Shown piece by piece: positions 44,829-53,553 of a stretch of DNA of 64,000 bases (position 1 is its first letter; each line of letters begins with the position of its first letter). The position numbers and the translations under genes are program-made. Source of the DNA: Mesorhizobium hawassense (GTDB lineage Bacteria; Pseudomonadota; Alphaproteobacteria; Rhizobiales; Rhizobiaceae). The DNA lies in the NCBI RefSeq assembly GCF_003289945.1, contig NZ_QMBP01000006.1, positions 124,001 to 188,000 on the forward strand, in the 5' to 3' direction. Under the pieces are notes generated by a model, which worked only from the letters and a program-made list of their open reading frames with translations, ran no database searches and was not told where the DNA came from.

Positions 44829-45200
44829 ATGTCCATTCTCTTCGCGCGCCGCGTGGCCGCCGCGCTTTCGTTTGCCGTCCTCCTCGCGCCCGCCGCCCAT
44901 GCCGGCGACGTCACCTTCCAGATCAAGAACAGCCATCCCAACGCCATGCGCGTCGAGCTCTACAGCCAGGACCGCGACTATGTCTGGCCGGGCGAAGGCA
45001 AGGATTTCTACCTCGACGACGGCGAGACCAAGCAATTGCCGATCTCCTGCAACGAGGGCGAAAAGATCTGCTACGGCGCCTGGGTGGACGGCGACGAGGA
45101 AACCTATTGGGGCGTCGGCCCCAACAACAAGGAAACCTGCGAAGACTGCTGCTACACCTGCAGCGGCGGCCAGACCGAGGAGATCGATCTGCAGGAGTAG
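44829..45200 (+). CDS. Secreted cysteine-rich protein, copy 2
   Basis: Protein of 123 residues with a signal peptide (FARRVAAALSFAVLLAPAAH, ending AHA) and six cysteines in the same positions as the preceding gene: SCNEGEKICYGAWV and CEDCCYTCSGGQTEEIDL. The central YVWPGEGKDF also matches VWPGDGKVY in copy 1. The two are tandem paralogues, more diverged in the N-terminal part. ATG at 44829. Confidence 0.82.
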   Translation: MSILFARRVAAALSFAVLLAPAAHAGDVTFQIKNSHPNAMRVELYSQDRDYVWPGEGKDFYLDDGETKQLPISCNEGEKICYGAWVDGDEETYWGVGPNNKETCEDCCYTCSGGQTEEIDLQE

Positions 45201-45205
45201 CGCCT

Positions 45206-45271
45206 CTTCTCCTTCTCCCCTTGTGGGAGAAGGTGGATCGGCGCGATAGCGCCGAGACGGATGAGGGGTGT
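45206..45271. repeat. Intergenic palindromic repeat, left half (family B)
   Basis: TCCCCTTGTGGGAGAAGGTG with GATCGGCGCGATAGCGCCGA and GACGGATGAGGGGTG. The matching inverted half appears at 45.72-45.80 kb, on the other side of the DUF559 gene. Confidence 0.7.
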
Positions 45272-45328
45272 TCCAGCGGAGTGCGACGCCGGTTGTTCAA
45301 GTCACCAGCACTGGGCTAATCTTCCACC

Positions 45329-45700
45329 ATGCCGCACCAGCCCGTAACCCCGGCCAAGCGGAATTTCGCCCGGTCGATGCGCAGTGAGCCGACAGAGGCG
45401 GAAGACCGGCTGTGGCAAGAGCTGCGCGGCCGCCGTCTGGACAAGATCAAGTTCAGGCGGCAAGTGCCGATCGGCAGGTTCGTCGCGGATTTCGTCTGCG
45501 CTGAGGCCAGACTGATCGTGGAAATCGACGGCAGCCAGCATGCGGAATCGCGCCGTGACCAAGAACGCGACGCCGAACTGAAGGCAAGTGGCTTTCGCGT
45601 GCTGCGTTTCTGGAACGACGATGTTCTGAGAGAACTCGATGCGGTGTGCGATACCATCATCGCTTTTGTGCGGGACGTGAGTCTGCAGCCTTGGCGGTAG
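45329..45700 (+). CDS. DUF559 endonuclease-like protein
   Basis: Protein of 123 residues of the DUF559 family, in the Vsr/PD-(D/E)xK nuclease clan: ARSMRSEPTEAEDRLWQELR at the start, then FRRQVPIGRFVADFVCAEAR and VEIDGSQHAE, where Asp and Glu residues form the likely active site. FRVLRFWNDDVL is the final signature. It is often a solitary, horizontally moving gene. Here it lies inside a split palindromic repeat, the halves on each side. Confidence 0.9.
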   Translation: MPHQPVTPAKRNFARSMRSEPTEAEDRLWQELRGRRLDKIKFRRQVPIGRFVADFVCAEARLIVEIDGSQHAESRRDQERDAELKASGFRVLRFWNDDVLRELDAVCDTIIAFVRDVSLQPWR

Positions 45701-45715
45701 TAGGGCATAAACCTT

Positions 45716-45796
45716 CTTGCCAAGCTGGAGCACCCCTCATCCGTCTCGGCGCTGCGCGCCGAGCCACCTTCTCCCACAGGGGGAGAAGGGGAGTTC
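45716..45796. repeat. Intergenic palindromic repeat, right half (family B)
   Basis: CAAGCTGGAGCACCCCTCAT with CCGTCTCGGCGCTGCGCGCC and GAGCCACCTTCTCCC. It pairs with the half at 45.2 kb, so the DUF559 gene looks inserted in a repeat. Confidence 0.7.
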
Positions 45797-45861
45797 ATTC
45801 TTGACGCCCCTCTCACCGCCGCCCTAGCTTCGTCTCCCAGCAACAGGAGACCCCCACCCAA

Positions 45862-46488
45862 ATGGCAGGCACGGTCGAAGGCGAGAAGATCGACGTCGGT
45901 TTCAACGGCAAGCGCTGCATCCATTCGCGCAATTGCGTGCTCGGCAATCCACATGTCTTCGTGCCCAACGCGCCGGGCCAGTGGATCCACCCGGAGGCGG
46001 CGTCGCCTGAGCAGGTCGTGGCGCTGGCTGAGAACTGCCCGTCCGGCGCCATCACCTATCATCGCAAGGATGGCGGTCCGCAGGAGAAGCCGCCGGTGGT
46101 CAACACGGTGCGCCTGCGCGAAAACGGCCCGCTGGCGGTGCATGCCGAGACCGTGCTCGGCGAGGAAACCTTCTTCCGCGCCACGCTCTGCCGCTGCGGC
46201 CTGTCGCAGAACAAGCCGTTCTGCGACAACAGCCACATCAAGGCCGGTTTTTCCGCCACCGGCGAGCCGCCGCTGAAGGAAGCGCAGGTGCTGGAAGCCC
46301 GTGATGGTCCGCTGAAGGTCACGCCCACCGTCAACGGCCCGCTCAAGGTCGAAGGCAATGCCGAGATCGTCACCGGTACGGGACATACGATCGCCCGCAC
46401 CACGAAGGTGTTTCTGTGCCGCTGCGGGCATTCGGCGAACAAGCCGTTTTGTGACGGGTCGCATAAAAGGGTGGGGTTCGTGGGATGA
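45862..46488 (+). CDS. Iron-sulfur protein with Fer4_19 and two CDGSH domains
   Basis: Protein of 208 residues in three parts. A mono-cluster ferredoxin-like domain (KRCIHSRNCVLGNPHVF ... CPSGAI, about residues 18-62) is followed by two CDGSH-type sites: CRCGLSQNKPFCDNSHIKAG (about 110-129) and CRCGHSANKPFCDGSHKRVG (about 186-205). CDGSH sites bind 2Fe-2S through three Cys and one His. The protein probably carries electrons or moves clusters in the cytoplasm. Confidence 0.93.
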   Translation: MAGTVEGEKIDVGFNGKRCIHSRNCVLGNPHVFVPNAPGQWIHPEAASPEQVVALAENCPSGAITYHRKDGGPQEKPPVVNTVRLRENGPLAVHAETVLGEETFFRATLCRCGLSQNKPFCDNSHIKAGFSATGEPPLKEAQVLEARDGPLKVTPTVNGPLKVEGNAEIVTGTGHTIARTTKVFLCRCGHSANKPFCDGSHKRVGFVG

Positions 46489-46546
46489 CGAGCGCCGCGC
46501 CGGCGTTAGTTAAGCATGAGGTTTAGCGCCCAGGAGGATATCCATC

Positions 46547-46849
46547 ATGCGCACCATGCTCGTTCTTGCCCTGCTTGCACTGGCCATGCCCGCCTACGCC
46601 GCCAATCACGCGGTCCAGATCAAGGGCATGAAATTCAACCCATCGAAGGTCAGTGTCGCTGTCGGCGACACCATCACCTTCACCAATGCCGATCCGATGA
46701 CGCACACCGCCACCGCCCTCGACGGCTCCTTCGACACCGGCCATCTCGCCACGGGCAAGAGCGCCAAGGTCAAGATCACGGCCGCCGGCGCGCACCCCTT
46801 TCATTGCGCCATCCATAGCTCGATGAAAGGCACTGTCACGGCGAAGTAG
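46547..46849 (+). CDS. Cupredoxin (plastocyanin/amicyanin-like)
   Basis: Periplasmic blue-copper-type protein of 100 residues: a signal peptide (MLVLALLALAMPAYA), a strand pair KGMKFNPSKVSVAVGDTITF, and type 1 copper ligands His in MTHTA and Cys/His/Met in HPFHCAIHSSMKG. It should carry one electron to or from an unknown partner. AGGAGGATATCC precedes the ATG. Confidence 0.93.
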   Translation: MRTMLVLALLALAMPAYAANHAVQIKGMKFNPSKVSVAVGDTITFTNADPMTHTATALDGSFDTGHLATGKSAKVKITAAGAHPFHCAIHSSMKGTVTAK

Positions 46850-46869
46850 GAAGCGCCGACGGCGGAGCT

Positions 46870-47045
46870 GCTAATCTCCCCCCTTGTGGGGGAGATGCCC
46901 GGGAGGGCAGAGGGGGGCGCGAAGGAACTCTACGCTTGTCTTTTTTGTCGAACGGGCGCCCCCAACGCTGATCTGAAGGCTGAGAGGCTGGCGGGACAGC
47001 GCCCCCCTCTGGCCTGCCGGCCATCTCCCCACAAGGGGGGAGATC
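46870..47045. repeat. Intergenic palindromic repeat (family A)
   Basis: Left arm AATCTCCCCCCTTGTGGGGG with AGATGCCCGGGAGGGCAGAG, right arm CCCCTCTGGCCTGCCGGCCA with TCTCCCCACAAGGGGGGAGA, around about 80 bases. It fills the gap between the cupredoxin and hydantoinase genes. Confidence 0.78.
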
Positions 47046-47142
47046 AGCTCTCCGGCCTTGGCCCATCCCTCCCTCCTTTATCCGCCAGCCCGTATCGGCT
47101 AAGGGCAGGCACCAACCCTTCTTGCCCGGATCACCTTCAAAA

Positions 47143-49164
47143 ATGACCGCCAAGCCTCACCCTCTCTTCCTCGGCATCGACACCGGCGGCACCTACACCG
47201 ATGCGGTGCTGTGGTCGGAGGAGGGCGGCCCCAAAGGCAAGGTGCTGGCCAAGGCCAAGTCGCTCACCACGCGCCACGACCTCGCCGTCGGCATTTCCGG
47301 CGCGGTCGATGCCGTGCTGGAAAAGTCCAAGACCGACCCAGCGGCCATAAAACTCGTCTCGATGTCGACCACCTTGGCCACCAACGCGCTGGTCGAGGGG
47401 CAGGGCGGGCGCGTGGCGCTGGTCATGATCGGCTTTTCCGAGGCCGATCTTGCCCGCGACGGGCTGAAGACCGCGCTCGGCACCGATCCCGTGGTGTTCT
47501 GCCCCGGCGGCCACGACGTGCATGGCAATGCGGCCAAGCTCGACCTCTCCGGTCTCCAGGCGGCGCTGCCCGAACTCGGCGGCTCGGTGTCGGGCTTTGC
47601 CGTCTGCGCCTATTTCGCCACCCGCAATCCGGCGCATGAACTCGCTGCCCGCGACCTGATCCGCGAGAAAACCGGCCTGCCGGTCACCGCCAGCCATGAA
47701 TTGTCGGCCAAGCTCGGCGGCCCACGCCGCGCGCTCACCACCTTGCTCAACGCAAGGCTGATCTCGATGATCGACCGGCTGGTCGCGGCGACCGAAGGTT
47801 TCCTCGCCGAACGCGGCATCGCGGCCCCGCTGATGGTGGTGCGCGGCGACGGCGCGCTGGTGTCGGCGGCCTTCGCCCGCCAGCGGCCGATCGAGACGAT
47901 CCTCTCCGGCCCCGCCGCCAGCCTGGTCGGCGCCCGCCACATGACCGGGCTGGACGACGCGATGGTGTCGGACATCGGCGGCACCACCACCGACGTCGCT
48001 GTGCTCGACAGCGGCCGGCCGCGGCTCGATCCCGAAGGCGCCACGGTCGGCGGCTTCCGCACCATGGTCGAGGCGGTCGCCATGCGCACCTTCGGCCTGG
48101 GCGGCGATTCCGAAGTGGCGCTGGAGGACGGCGCGCTCGACCCGAAGATCCTGCTCGGGCCGCGCCGCCTGGTGCCGCTGGCGCTGGCCGGCATGGTGCA
48201 TGGCGAGGCCGTCACGTCGGAGCTGGAACGCCAGTTGCGCGCGCCCAACCCCGGCCGCATGGATGGGCGCTTCGCCGTGCGCACCGGCGTGCCGGACCGG
48301 CTCGCCGCCGGCCTCACCGCGCCGGAAGCCAAACTCTACGAGACGATCGGCGCCACCCCGTTGGCGCTCGACAGGCTGCTTGCCTCCAACGCCCAGAACG
48401 CCACGCTCAACCGGCTGGTCGCCCGCGGCCTCGTCCACATCTGCGGTTTCACCCCGTCCGACGCCGCCCATGTGCTGGGCAAGCAGGCCAATTGGGATGC
48501 CGCCACCGCCCGCCTCGGCGCCGAGCTGTTTTCCCGCCGCCGCGACGGCCGCGGCCAGGCGATCGCGGCGACGCCGGAAATCCTCGCCGAGCGCGTGCTC
48601 GTCACGCTGACCCGCTGGTCGGCCGAATACATCCTCGAAACCGCCTTCGCCGAGGACGGGCTGGATGGCGCCGCCACCGTCGCGCATGCGCTGGTGCAGC
48701 GCGCCGTCGATGCGCATCCCGGCATCGCCCGCTTCACCGTCGCGCTCGACCGTCCGGTGATCGGCCTCGGCGCCTCGGCGCCGCTGCATTACGCCGGCCT
48801 GCCGCCGTTGATCGGCAATGGCTGCATCGTGCCGGAAGACACCGACGTCGCCAACGCGCTCGGCGCCGTGGTCGGCCAGGTGCGCGTCTCGGCCGAGGCC
48901 CGCATCAGCCAGCCGCAGGAAGGCCTCTTTCGTCTGGCGTCGGGCCAGACGATGCGCGACTTCACCGACGAAGCGAAGGCGATCGCGGCGGCGCAAGCCG
49001 ACGTGCGCGCGATCGCCGCCCAGCGTGCGAAGGACGCCGGCACCGACAGCGCCGAGATCGCCGTCGCCACCGAGTTCAAGGTCTCGACCGTCGAAGGCCA
49101 GCGCATGTTCATCGAAGCGCATGTGGTTGCGGTGGCGTCGGGAAGGCCGCGGATTGCGGTGTGA
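47143..49164 (+). CDS. Hydantoinase/oxoprolinase family protein
   Basis: Protein of 673 residues of the HyuA/OplA group, ASKHA ATPase fold. LGIDTGGTYTDAVLWSEEGG at the N-terminus is the phosphate-binding loop, STTLATNALVEGQGGRVALV follows, and DIGGTTTDVAVLDSGRP (about residues 284-300) is the second phosphate motif. It probably opens a hydantoin or lactam ring with ATP. The usual HyuB partner is not adjacent. ATG at 47143. Confidence 0.9.
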   Translation: MTAKPHPLFLGIDTGGTYTDAVLWSEEGGPKGKVLAKAKSLTTRHDLAVGISGAVDAVLEKSKTDPAAIKLVSMSTTLATNALVEGQGGRVALVMIGFSEADLARDGLKTALGTDPVVFCPGGHDVHGNAAKLDLSGLQAALPELGGSVSGFAVCAYFATRNPAHELAARDLIREKTGLPVTASHELSAKLGGPRRALTTLLNARLISMIDRLVAATEGFLAERGIAAPLMVVRGDGALVSAAFARQRPIETILSGPAASLVGARHMTGLDDAMVSDIGGTTTDVAVLDSGRPRLDPEGATVGGFRTMVEAVAMRTFGLGGDSEVALEDGALDPKILLGPRRLVPLALAGMVHGEAVTSELERQLRAPNPGRMDGRFAVRTGVPDRLAAGLTAPEAKLYETIGATPLALDRLLASNAQNATLNRLVARGLVHICGFTPSDAAHVLGKQANWDAATARLGAELFSRRRDGRGQAIAATPEILAERVLVTLTRWSAEYILETAFAEDGLDGAATVAHALVQRAVDAHPGIARFTVALDRPVIGLGASAPLHYAGLPPLIGNGCIVPEDTDVANALGAVVGQVRVSAEARISQPQEGLFRLASGQTMRDFTDEAKAIAAAQADVRAIAAQRAKDAGTDSAEIAVATEFKVSTVEGQRMFIEAHVVAVASGRPRIAV

Positions 49165-49177
49165 GTGCGGCTTTTCC

Positions 49178-49350
49178 TTCTCCCTGTTTTACGGGAGAAG
49201 GTGCCCGAAGGGCGGATGAGGGGCGGCGCCAGCTTATGTTGCTGTTCTCCTCGACTTCAATCGGCAGACCAACGCATGGTAATTGTCAGCGCCGCGCCGC
49301 CCCTCATCCGGCTGCCGCCACCTTCTCCCCGTGAACGGGGAGAAGGCATG
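49178..49350. repeat. Intergenic palindromic repeat (family B)
   Basis: CCTTCTCCCTGTTTTACGGG with AGAAGGTGCCCGAAGGGCGG, and inverted CCTCATCCGGCTGCCGCCAC with CTTCTCCCCGTGAACGGGGA, between the hydantoinase gene and glcB. Confidence 0.75.
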
Positions 49351-49428
49351 CTACACCCTAAGCCGAATTGACCCCGCAACCCCAAACATGCCAAAGGCCC
49401 GGCAAAGCCTGTATCTGGAGACGTGCTG

Positions 49429-51594
49429 ATGACCGACCGCATCGAGATCGCCGGGTTGCGGATTGCCCGGGAGCTCCATGACTTCGTGGCCGAGGAGGCC
49501 GCAGTCGGCACCGGCATCGACGCCGAACAATTCTGGACCGGCTTTTCGGAAATCGTCCATGACCTCGCGCCGAAGAACCGGGCGCTGCTCGCCAGGCGCG
49601 ACGCCATGCAGGAGAAGCTAGACGGCTGGTATCGCGCCAACGGCGCGCCGATCGACATGGAAGGCTACAAGACTTTCCTGAAGGAGATCGGCTATCTGGT
49701 GCCGGAAGGTCCGGCCTTCAGCGTCTCCACCGACCATGTCGATCCCGAGATTGCCGTCGTCGCCGGACCGCAGCTGGTCGTGCCGGTGATGAACGCGCGC
49801 TATGCGCTGAACGCCGCCAATGCGCGCTGGGGCTCCCTCTACGACGCGCTCTACGGCACCGACGCCATTCCCGAGACGGGCGGCGCGGAGAAGGGCAAGG
49901 GATTCAACCCCAAGCGCGGCGCCAAGGTCATCGCCTGGGCCAAGGATTTCCTCGACCAGTCGGTGCCGCTGACATCAGGCAAATGGGCTGGCGTCAACGG
50001 GGTCTCGGTCGCCAGCGGCGCGCTGAAGCTCGGCGAGGGCGCCGGCGCCACCACGCTCGCCGATCCAAAGCAATTCGCCGGCCATCGCGGCGATGCCGAG
50101 AATCCCGAAGCCGTGCTTCTGGTCAGGAACGGCCTGCATATCGAGATCGTCATCGATCGCGCCAACCAGATCGGCAGGACCGATCCTGCCGGCATCGCCG
50201 ACGTCATCCTGGAATCGGCTCTGACCACCATCCAGGACTGCGAGGATTCGGTCGCGGCCGTCGACGCCGAGGACAAGGTCGTCGTCTACCGCAACTGGCT
50301 CGGCCTGATGAAGGGCGATCTGGCCGAGGAGATCAGCAAGGGCGGCAAGACTTTTACCCGCACGCTCAATCCCGACCGCCGCTACACGGCGCCGAATGGC
50401 GGCCAGCTCCTGCTGCCGGGACGCTCGCTGATGCTGGTGCGCAATGTCGGCCACCTGATGACCAATCCGGCAATCACCGACCGCGACGGCCATGAGGTGC
50501 CGGAAGGCATCATGGACGCGGCGATCACCGCGCTGATCGCGCTGCACGATGTCGGCGACAACGGCCGCCGCGCCAACTCCCGCGCCGGCTCGATGTATGT
50601 GGTGAAGCCCAAGATGCATGGGCCGGAAGAGGTTGCCTTCGCCGTCGAGATCTTCGACCGCGTCGAGGCCCTGCTCGGCATGGCCACGAACACCATCAAG
50701 ATGGGCATCATGGACGAGGAGCGGCGCACCACCGTCAACCTCAAGGAAGCGATCCGCGCCGCCAAGGAACGGGTCGTGTTCATCAACACCGGCTTCCTCG
50801 ACCGCACCGGCGACGAGATCCACACCTCGATGGAGGCCGGCCCGATGATCCGCAAGGGCGACATGAAGCAGGCCGCCTGGATTTCCGCCTATGAGGCCTG
50901 GAATGTCGATACGGGGCTCGAATGCGGGCTCGCCGGCCATGCCCAGATCGGCAAGGGCATGTGGGCGATGCCGGACCTGATGGCGGCGATGCTGGAGCAG
51001 AAGATCGCGCACCCCAAGGCCGGCGCCAACACCGCCTGGGTGCCCTCGCCGACGGCAGCGACCCTGCACGCCACGCACTATCACAAGGTCGACGTGCATG
51101 CCGTGCAGGCGGCGCTGAAGAGCCGGCCGAAGGCCAGGCTCGACGACATCCTGTCGGTGCCGGTCGCGGTGCGGCCGAACTGGACGCCCGACGAGATCCA
51201 GCGCGAGCTCGACAACAATGCGCAGGGCATCCTGGGCTACGTCGTGCGCTGGATCGACCAGGGCGTCGGCTGTTCGAAAGTGCCGGATATCAACGATGTC
51301 GGGCTGATGGAGGACCGCGCCACGCTGCGCATCTCCTCGCAGCACATCGCCAACTGGCTGCGCCACAAGGTGTGCTCGGAAATCCAGGTTAGGGATTCGC
51401 TGCAGCGCATGGCGGCGATCGTCGACCGCCAGAATGTCGGCGATCCGCTCTATAAGTCGATGGCGCCCGACTTCGACCACTCCATCGCCTTCCAGGCCGC
51501 CTGCGACCTGGTGTTCGAGGGCACGAGCCAGCCGAATGGCTACACCGAGCCGGTGCTGCACAGGCGGCGGCTGGAGCTGAAGGCGAAAGGCTAA
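49429..51594 (+). CDS. glcB: Malate synthase G
   Basis: Monomeric malate synthase of 721 residues that condenses glyoxylate with acetyl-CoA in the glyoxylate cycle. Diagnostic segments include [40 protein letters not shown] with the catalytic arginine region, and [20 protein letters not shown]. The length fits isoform G (about 720). CTGGAGACGTG precedes the ATG at 49429, which also fits the family start [20 protein letters not shown]. Confidence 0.97.
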   Translation: MTDRIEIAGLRIARELHDFVAEEAAVGTGIDAEQFWTGFSEIVHDLAPKNRALLARRDAMQEKLDGWYRANGAPIDMEGYKTFLKEIGYLVPEGPAFSVSTDHVDPEIAVVAGPQLVVPVMNARYALNAANARWGSLYDALYGTDAIPETGGAEKGKGFNPKRGAKVIAWAKDFLDQSVPLTSGKWAGVNGVSVASGALKLGEGAGATTLADPKQFAGHRGDAENPEAVLLVRNGLHIEIVIDRANQIGRTDPAGIADVILESALTTIQDCEDSVAAVDAEDKVVVYRNWLGLMKGDLAEEISKGGKTFTRTLNPDRRYTAPNGGQLLLPGRSLMLVRNVGHLMTNPAITDRDGHEVPEGIMDAAITALIALHDVGDNGRRANSRAGSMYVVKPKMHGPEEVAFAVEIFDRVEALLGMATNTIKMGIMDEERRTTVNLKEAIRAAKERVVFINTGFLDRTGDEIHTSMEAGPMIRKGDMKQAAWISAYEAWNVDTGLECGLAGHAQIGKGMWAMPDLMAAMLEQKIAHPKAGANTAWVPSPTAATLHATHYHKVDVHAVQAALKSRPKARLDDILSVPVAVRPNWTPDEIQRELDNNAQGILGYVVRWIDQGVGCSKVPDINDVGLMEDRATLRISSQHIANWLRHKVCSEIQVRDSLQRMAAIVDRQNVGDPLYKSMAPDFDHSIAFQAACDLVFEGTSQPNGYTEPVLHRRRLELKAKG

Positions 51595-51649
51595 GAAAAG
51601 CGGCTTCTTGGGACGTATCGATCGACCAGCATTGGTCGGCGCCCCCCTG

Positions 51650-52165
51650 TCAAGCGCGCTGGCTTGGCCGCGACAGGAAGACGTCCGTATGCCTGACATG
51701 CGCCGGCGTGTCGCGAAACGGCGCGCAGGGTTTGAAGCCGAACGCCTCGTACACGGCAATGGCGTTTTCCATGTAGAAGGTCGTGTGGATCAGCACGGCG
51801 CGAGCCGGGCCTTTGTCGATCTCCGCCAGGACGGCGCCCATCAGCGCTCGGCCTATGCCTTGTCCCCGGAAGGAAGCATCGACGTAGAACCTGTGAAGCT
51901 CCATCGCGTCTTCGCCGAACGGGTCGAAGCCGAGGCAGCCCGCCGGCAGGCCTCCGGAGCGCGCAATGAAGGCGATGGCGTCCGGCGCGCCGAATTGCGC
52001 GGCCAGCTGAGTGCCGTTTGTTTCAGGATGGAAGAGCGCCCTCACATCCGCCGCCGAGACGCCATGCGGCGCCGAAGCGTCGACATCCCATTGCGCGAGC
52101 TTGCGGCAGAGCCCTGCCAGGGTCTCGAAATCTTCTGCGCTGCGCGCCGGCAAAACTGAAATCAT
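51650..52165 (-). CDS. GNAT-family N-acetyltransferase
   Basis: Acetyltransferase of 171 residues. The acetyl-CoA-binding motif A reads MELHRFYVDASFRGQGIGRA (about residues 97-116), then LMGAVLAEIDKGPARAVLIH and the terminal YMENAIAVYEAFGFKPC. The substrate is unknown. The ATG at 52165 is used; an earlier in-frame start at 52195 would add 10 residues. It is divergent from the DUF308-tetR pair. Confidence 0.9.
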   Translation of the reverse strand: MISVLPARSAEDFETLAGLCRKLAQWDVDASAPHGVSAADVRALFHPETNGTQLAAQFGAPDAIAFIARSGGLPAGCLGFDPFGEDAMELHRFYVDASFRGQGIGRALMGAVLAEIDKGPARAVLIHTTFYMENAIAVYEAFGFKPCAPFRDTPAHVRHTDVFLSRPSQRA

Positions 52166-52270
52166 TCCTCGCCCCGCGCGGATATGCGCCACCATACCAC
52201 GCGCGAACGCCGGCGCGAATGCGCGTCGTCAAGACGTTTGCAGCGAAGTCTAAGGCCACCCACAAATGGC

Positions 52271-52303
52271 TTGACGATTTGTAGTCTACCTTCTAGTAGG
52301 TAG
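52271..52303 (+). promoter_or_regulatory. Promoter and TetR-type operator of the DUF308-tetR pair
   Basis: TTGACG (52271-52276) and TAGTAG (52294-52299) are 17 bases apart, a good sigma-70 layout. An inverted repeat CTACC-TTCTAGTA-GGTAG (52286-52303) covers the -10 region. The TetR-family gene downstream is the probable repressor. Confidence 0.6.
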
Positions 52304-52333
52304 GCAGCGAAACCAACAGAGAGAAACTTCATC

Positions 52334-52924
52334 ATGTCTGCGCAAATGAGCGGCCAAGACCGTGCCCAGCCTTCGAATGGCTGGCTCAAAACCTATTACT
52401 ATCTGCGGTTTGCCGTATCGGCTGTCTGGGTCGTGGCGGCGCTCACCGTCGCCAAGACCGTTTCACCGCTCGCTGCCGTCATGCTGGTGGCCTACCCCGT
52501 GTGGGACGCGCTGGCGAATTATCTCGACGCGCGGCGCAGCGGCGGGCTCGGCCGCAACAAGTCGCAGCTGCTCAATTTCGCCGTCAGCATCGTCACCGCG
52601 GTTGCGGTCGCCGTTGCGCTCGGCCACAGCATGAACGCCGTGCTCTCGGTCTATGGCGTCTGGGCCGTCGTCTCCGGCGCCCTGCAGCTTCTGACCGCGT
52701 TGCGTCGCTGGAAAACAAACGGCGCCCAATGGGCGATGATCCTGAGCGGCGCCCAATCGGCGCTGGCCGGCCTGTTCTTCGTCAAGATGGCCGGCGGCCC
52801 CGAGGTCATCGGCATCGCCAACGTTGCGCCCTATGCCGCATTCGGCGCCTTTTACTTCCTGGTGTCCGCCGTGTGGCTGACGGTCGGCGATGTCCTTCGC
52901 AAGTCGCCGCAGGCCGCGCGTTGA
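52334..52924 (+). CDS. DUF308 membrane protein
   Basis: Membrane protein of 196 residues with about six helices (LRFAVSAVWVVAALTVAK, LLNFAVSIVTAVAVAVALG, VLSVYGVWAVVSGALQLLTA, YAAFGAFYFLVSAVWLTVG), similar to the HdeD/DUF308 group. The function is unknown; it may relate to stress. The tetR-type gene follows after 24 bases and an operator overlaps its promoter. Confidence 0.85.
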   Translation: MSAQMSGQDRAQPSNGWLKTYYYLRFAVSAVWVVAALTVAKTVSPLAAVMLVAYPVWDALANYLDARRSGGLGRNKSQLLNFAVSIVTAVAVAVALGHSMNAVLSVYGVWAVVSGALQLLTALRRWKTNGAQWAMILSGAQSALAGLFFVKMAGGPEVIGIANVAPYAAFGAFYFLVSAVWLTVGDVLRKSPQAAR

Positions 52925-52948
52925 GATTTCCTCCGCTGGAGGTTAGGC

Positions 52949-53542
52949 ATGTCTATGGATAAGCCCTCGAACACCGCCGATGACATCCTGGCCGCAGCGC
53001 GAAGCTTCATCGTCGCCGGCGGCTATAACGGCTTCAGTTATGCGGATATCGCCGAGGTGATCGGTATCCGCAAAGCCAGCATCCATCATCATTTCCCCAG
53101 CAAGGTCGACCTGGTGCAGACGCTGGTCAGGCGCTACCTCGAGGATGCCGTCACCGGCATGGCCGAACTCGAGCGCAATGTGCCTGAGCCGCCCGAGTTG
53201 CTTCGAACCTACGCCGGCTTCTGGGCCCAGTGCATCGAGGATGCGAGCAGGCCGTTCTGCGTCTGCGCATTGCTCGCCAGCGAGCTTCCGGCCCTCCCGC
53301 CCGAAATTGCCGCCGGGGTCCGGGCCTATTTTCAGTTTCTGTCGGGCTGGCTGACCGGCGTCTTCGAACGCGGCGCCGCGCAAGGCACGTTGACCATCTC
53401 CGCCGCGCCGCGCATCGAGGCCGAGGCCTTCATGGCGACCGTGCACGGGGCGATGCTTTCCGCGCGGGCCTATGGCGATGTTTTGACCTTCGGCATGATC
53501 CTGACGCCGACGCTGCAGAAGTTGATCCCCACGGCCGATTGA
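52949..53542 (+). CDS. TetR/AcrR-family transcriptional regulator
   Basis: Regulator of 197 residues. The DNA-binding domain is ILAAARSFIVAGGYNGFSYA then DIAEVIGIRKASIHHHFPSK, the typical TetR helix-turn-helix, and the C-terminal TetR_C-like domain has FCVCALLASELPALPPEIAA. It is downstream of and probably represses the DUF308 gene and itself through the palindrome at 52286-52303. Confidence 0.92.
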   Translation: MSMDKPSNTADDILAAARSFIVAGGYNGFSYADIAEVIGIRKASIHHHFPSKVDLVQTLVRRYLEDAVTGMAELERNVPEPPELLRTYAGFWAQCIEDASRPFCVCALLASELPALPPEIAAGVRAYFQFLSGWLTGVFERGAAQGTLTISAAPRIEAEAFMATVHGAMLSARAYGDVLTFGMILTPTLQKLIPTAD

Positions 53543-53553
53543 CCTGCGTCCGG

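Noticed and set aside
47137..49122. A 661-codon open frame on the minus strand
   Set aside because: It mirrors the hydantoinase/oxoprolinase gene; composition is His/Gly/Arg-rich noise.
49975..51759. A 594-codon open frame on the minus strand
   Set aside because: Antisense to malate synthase G with no domain.
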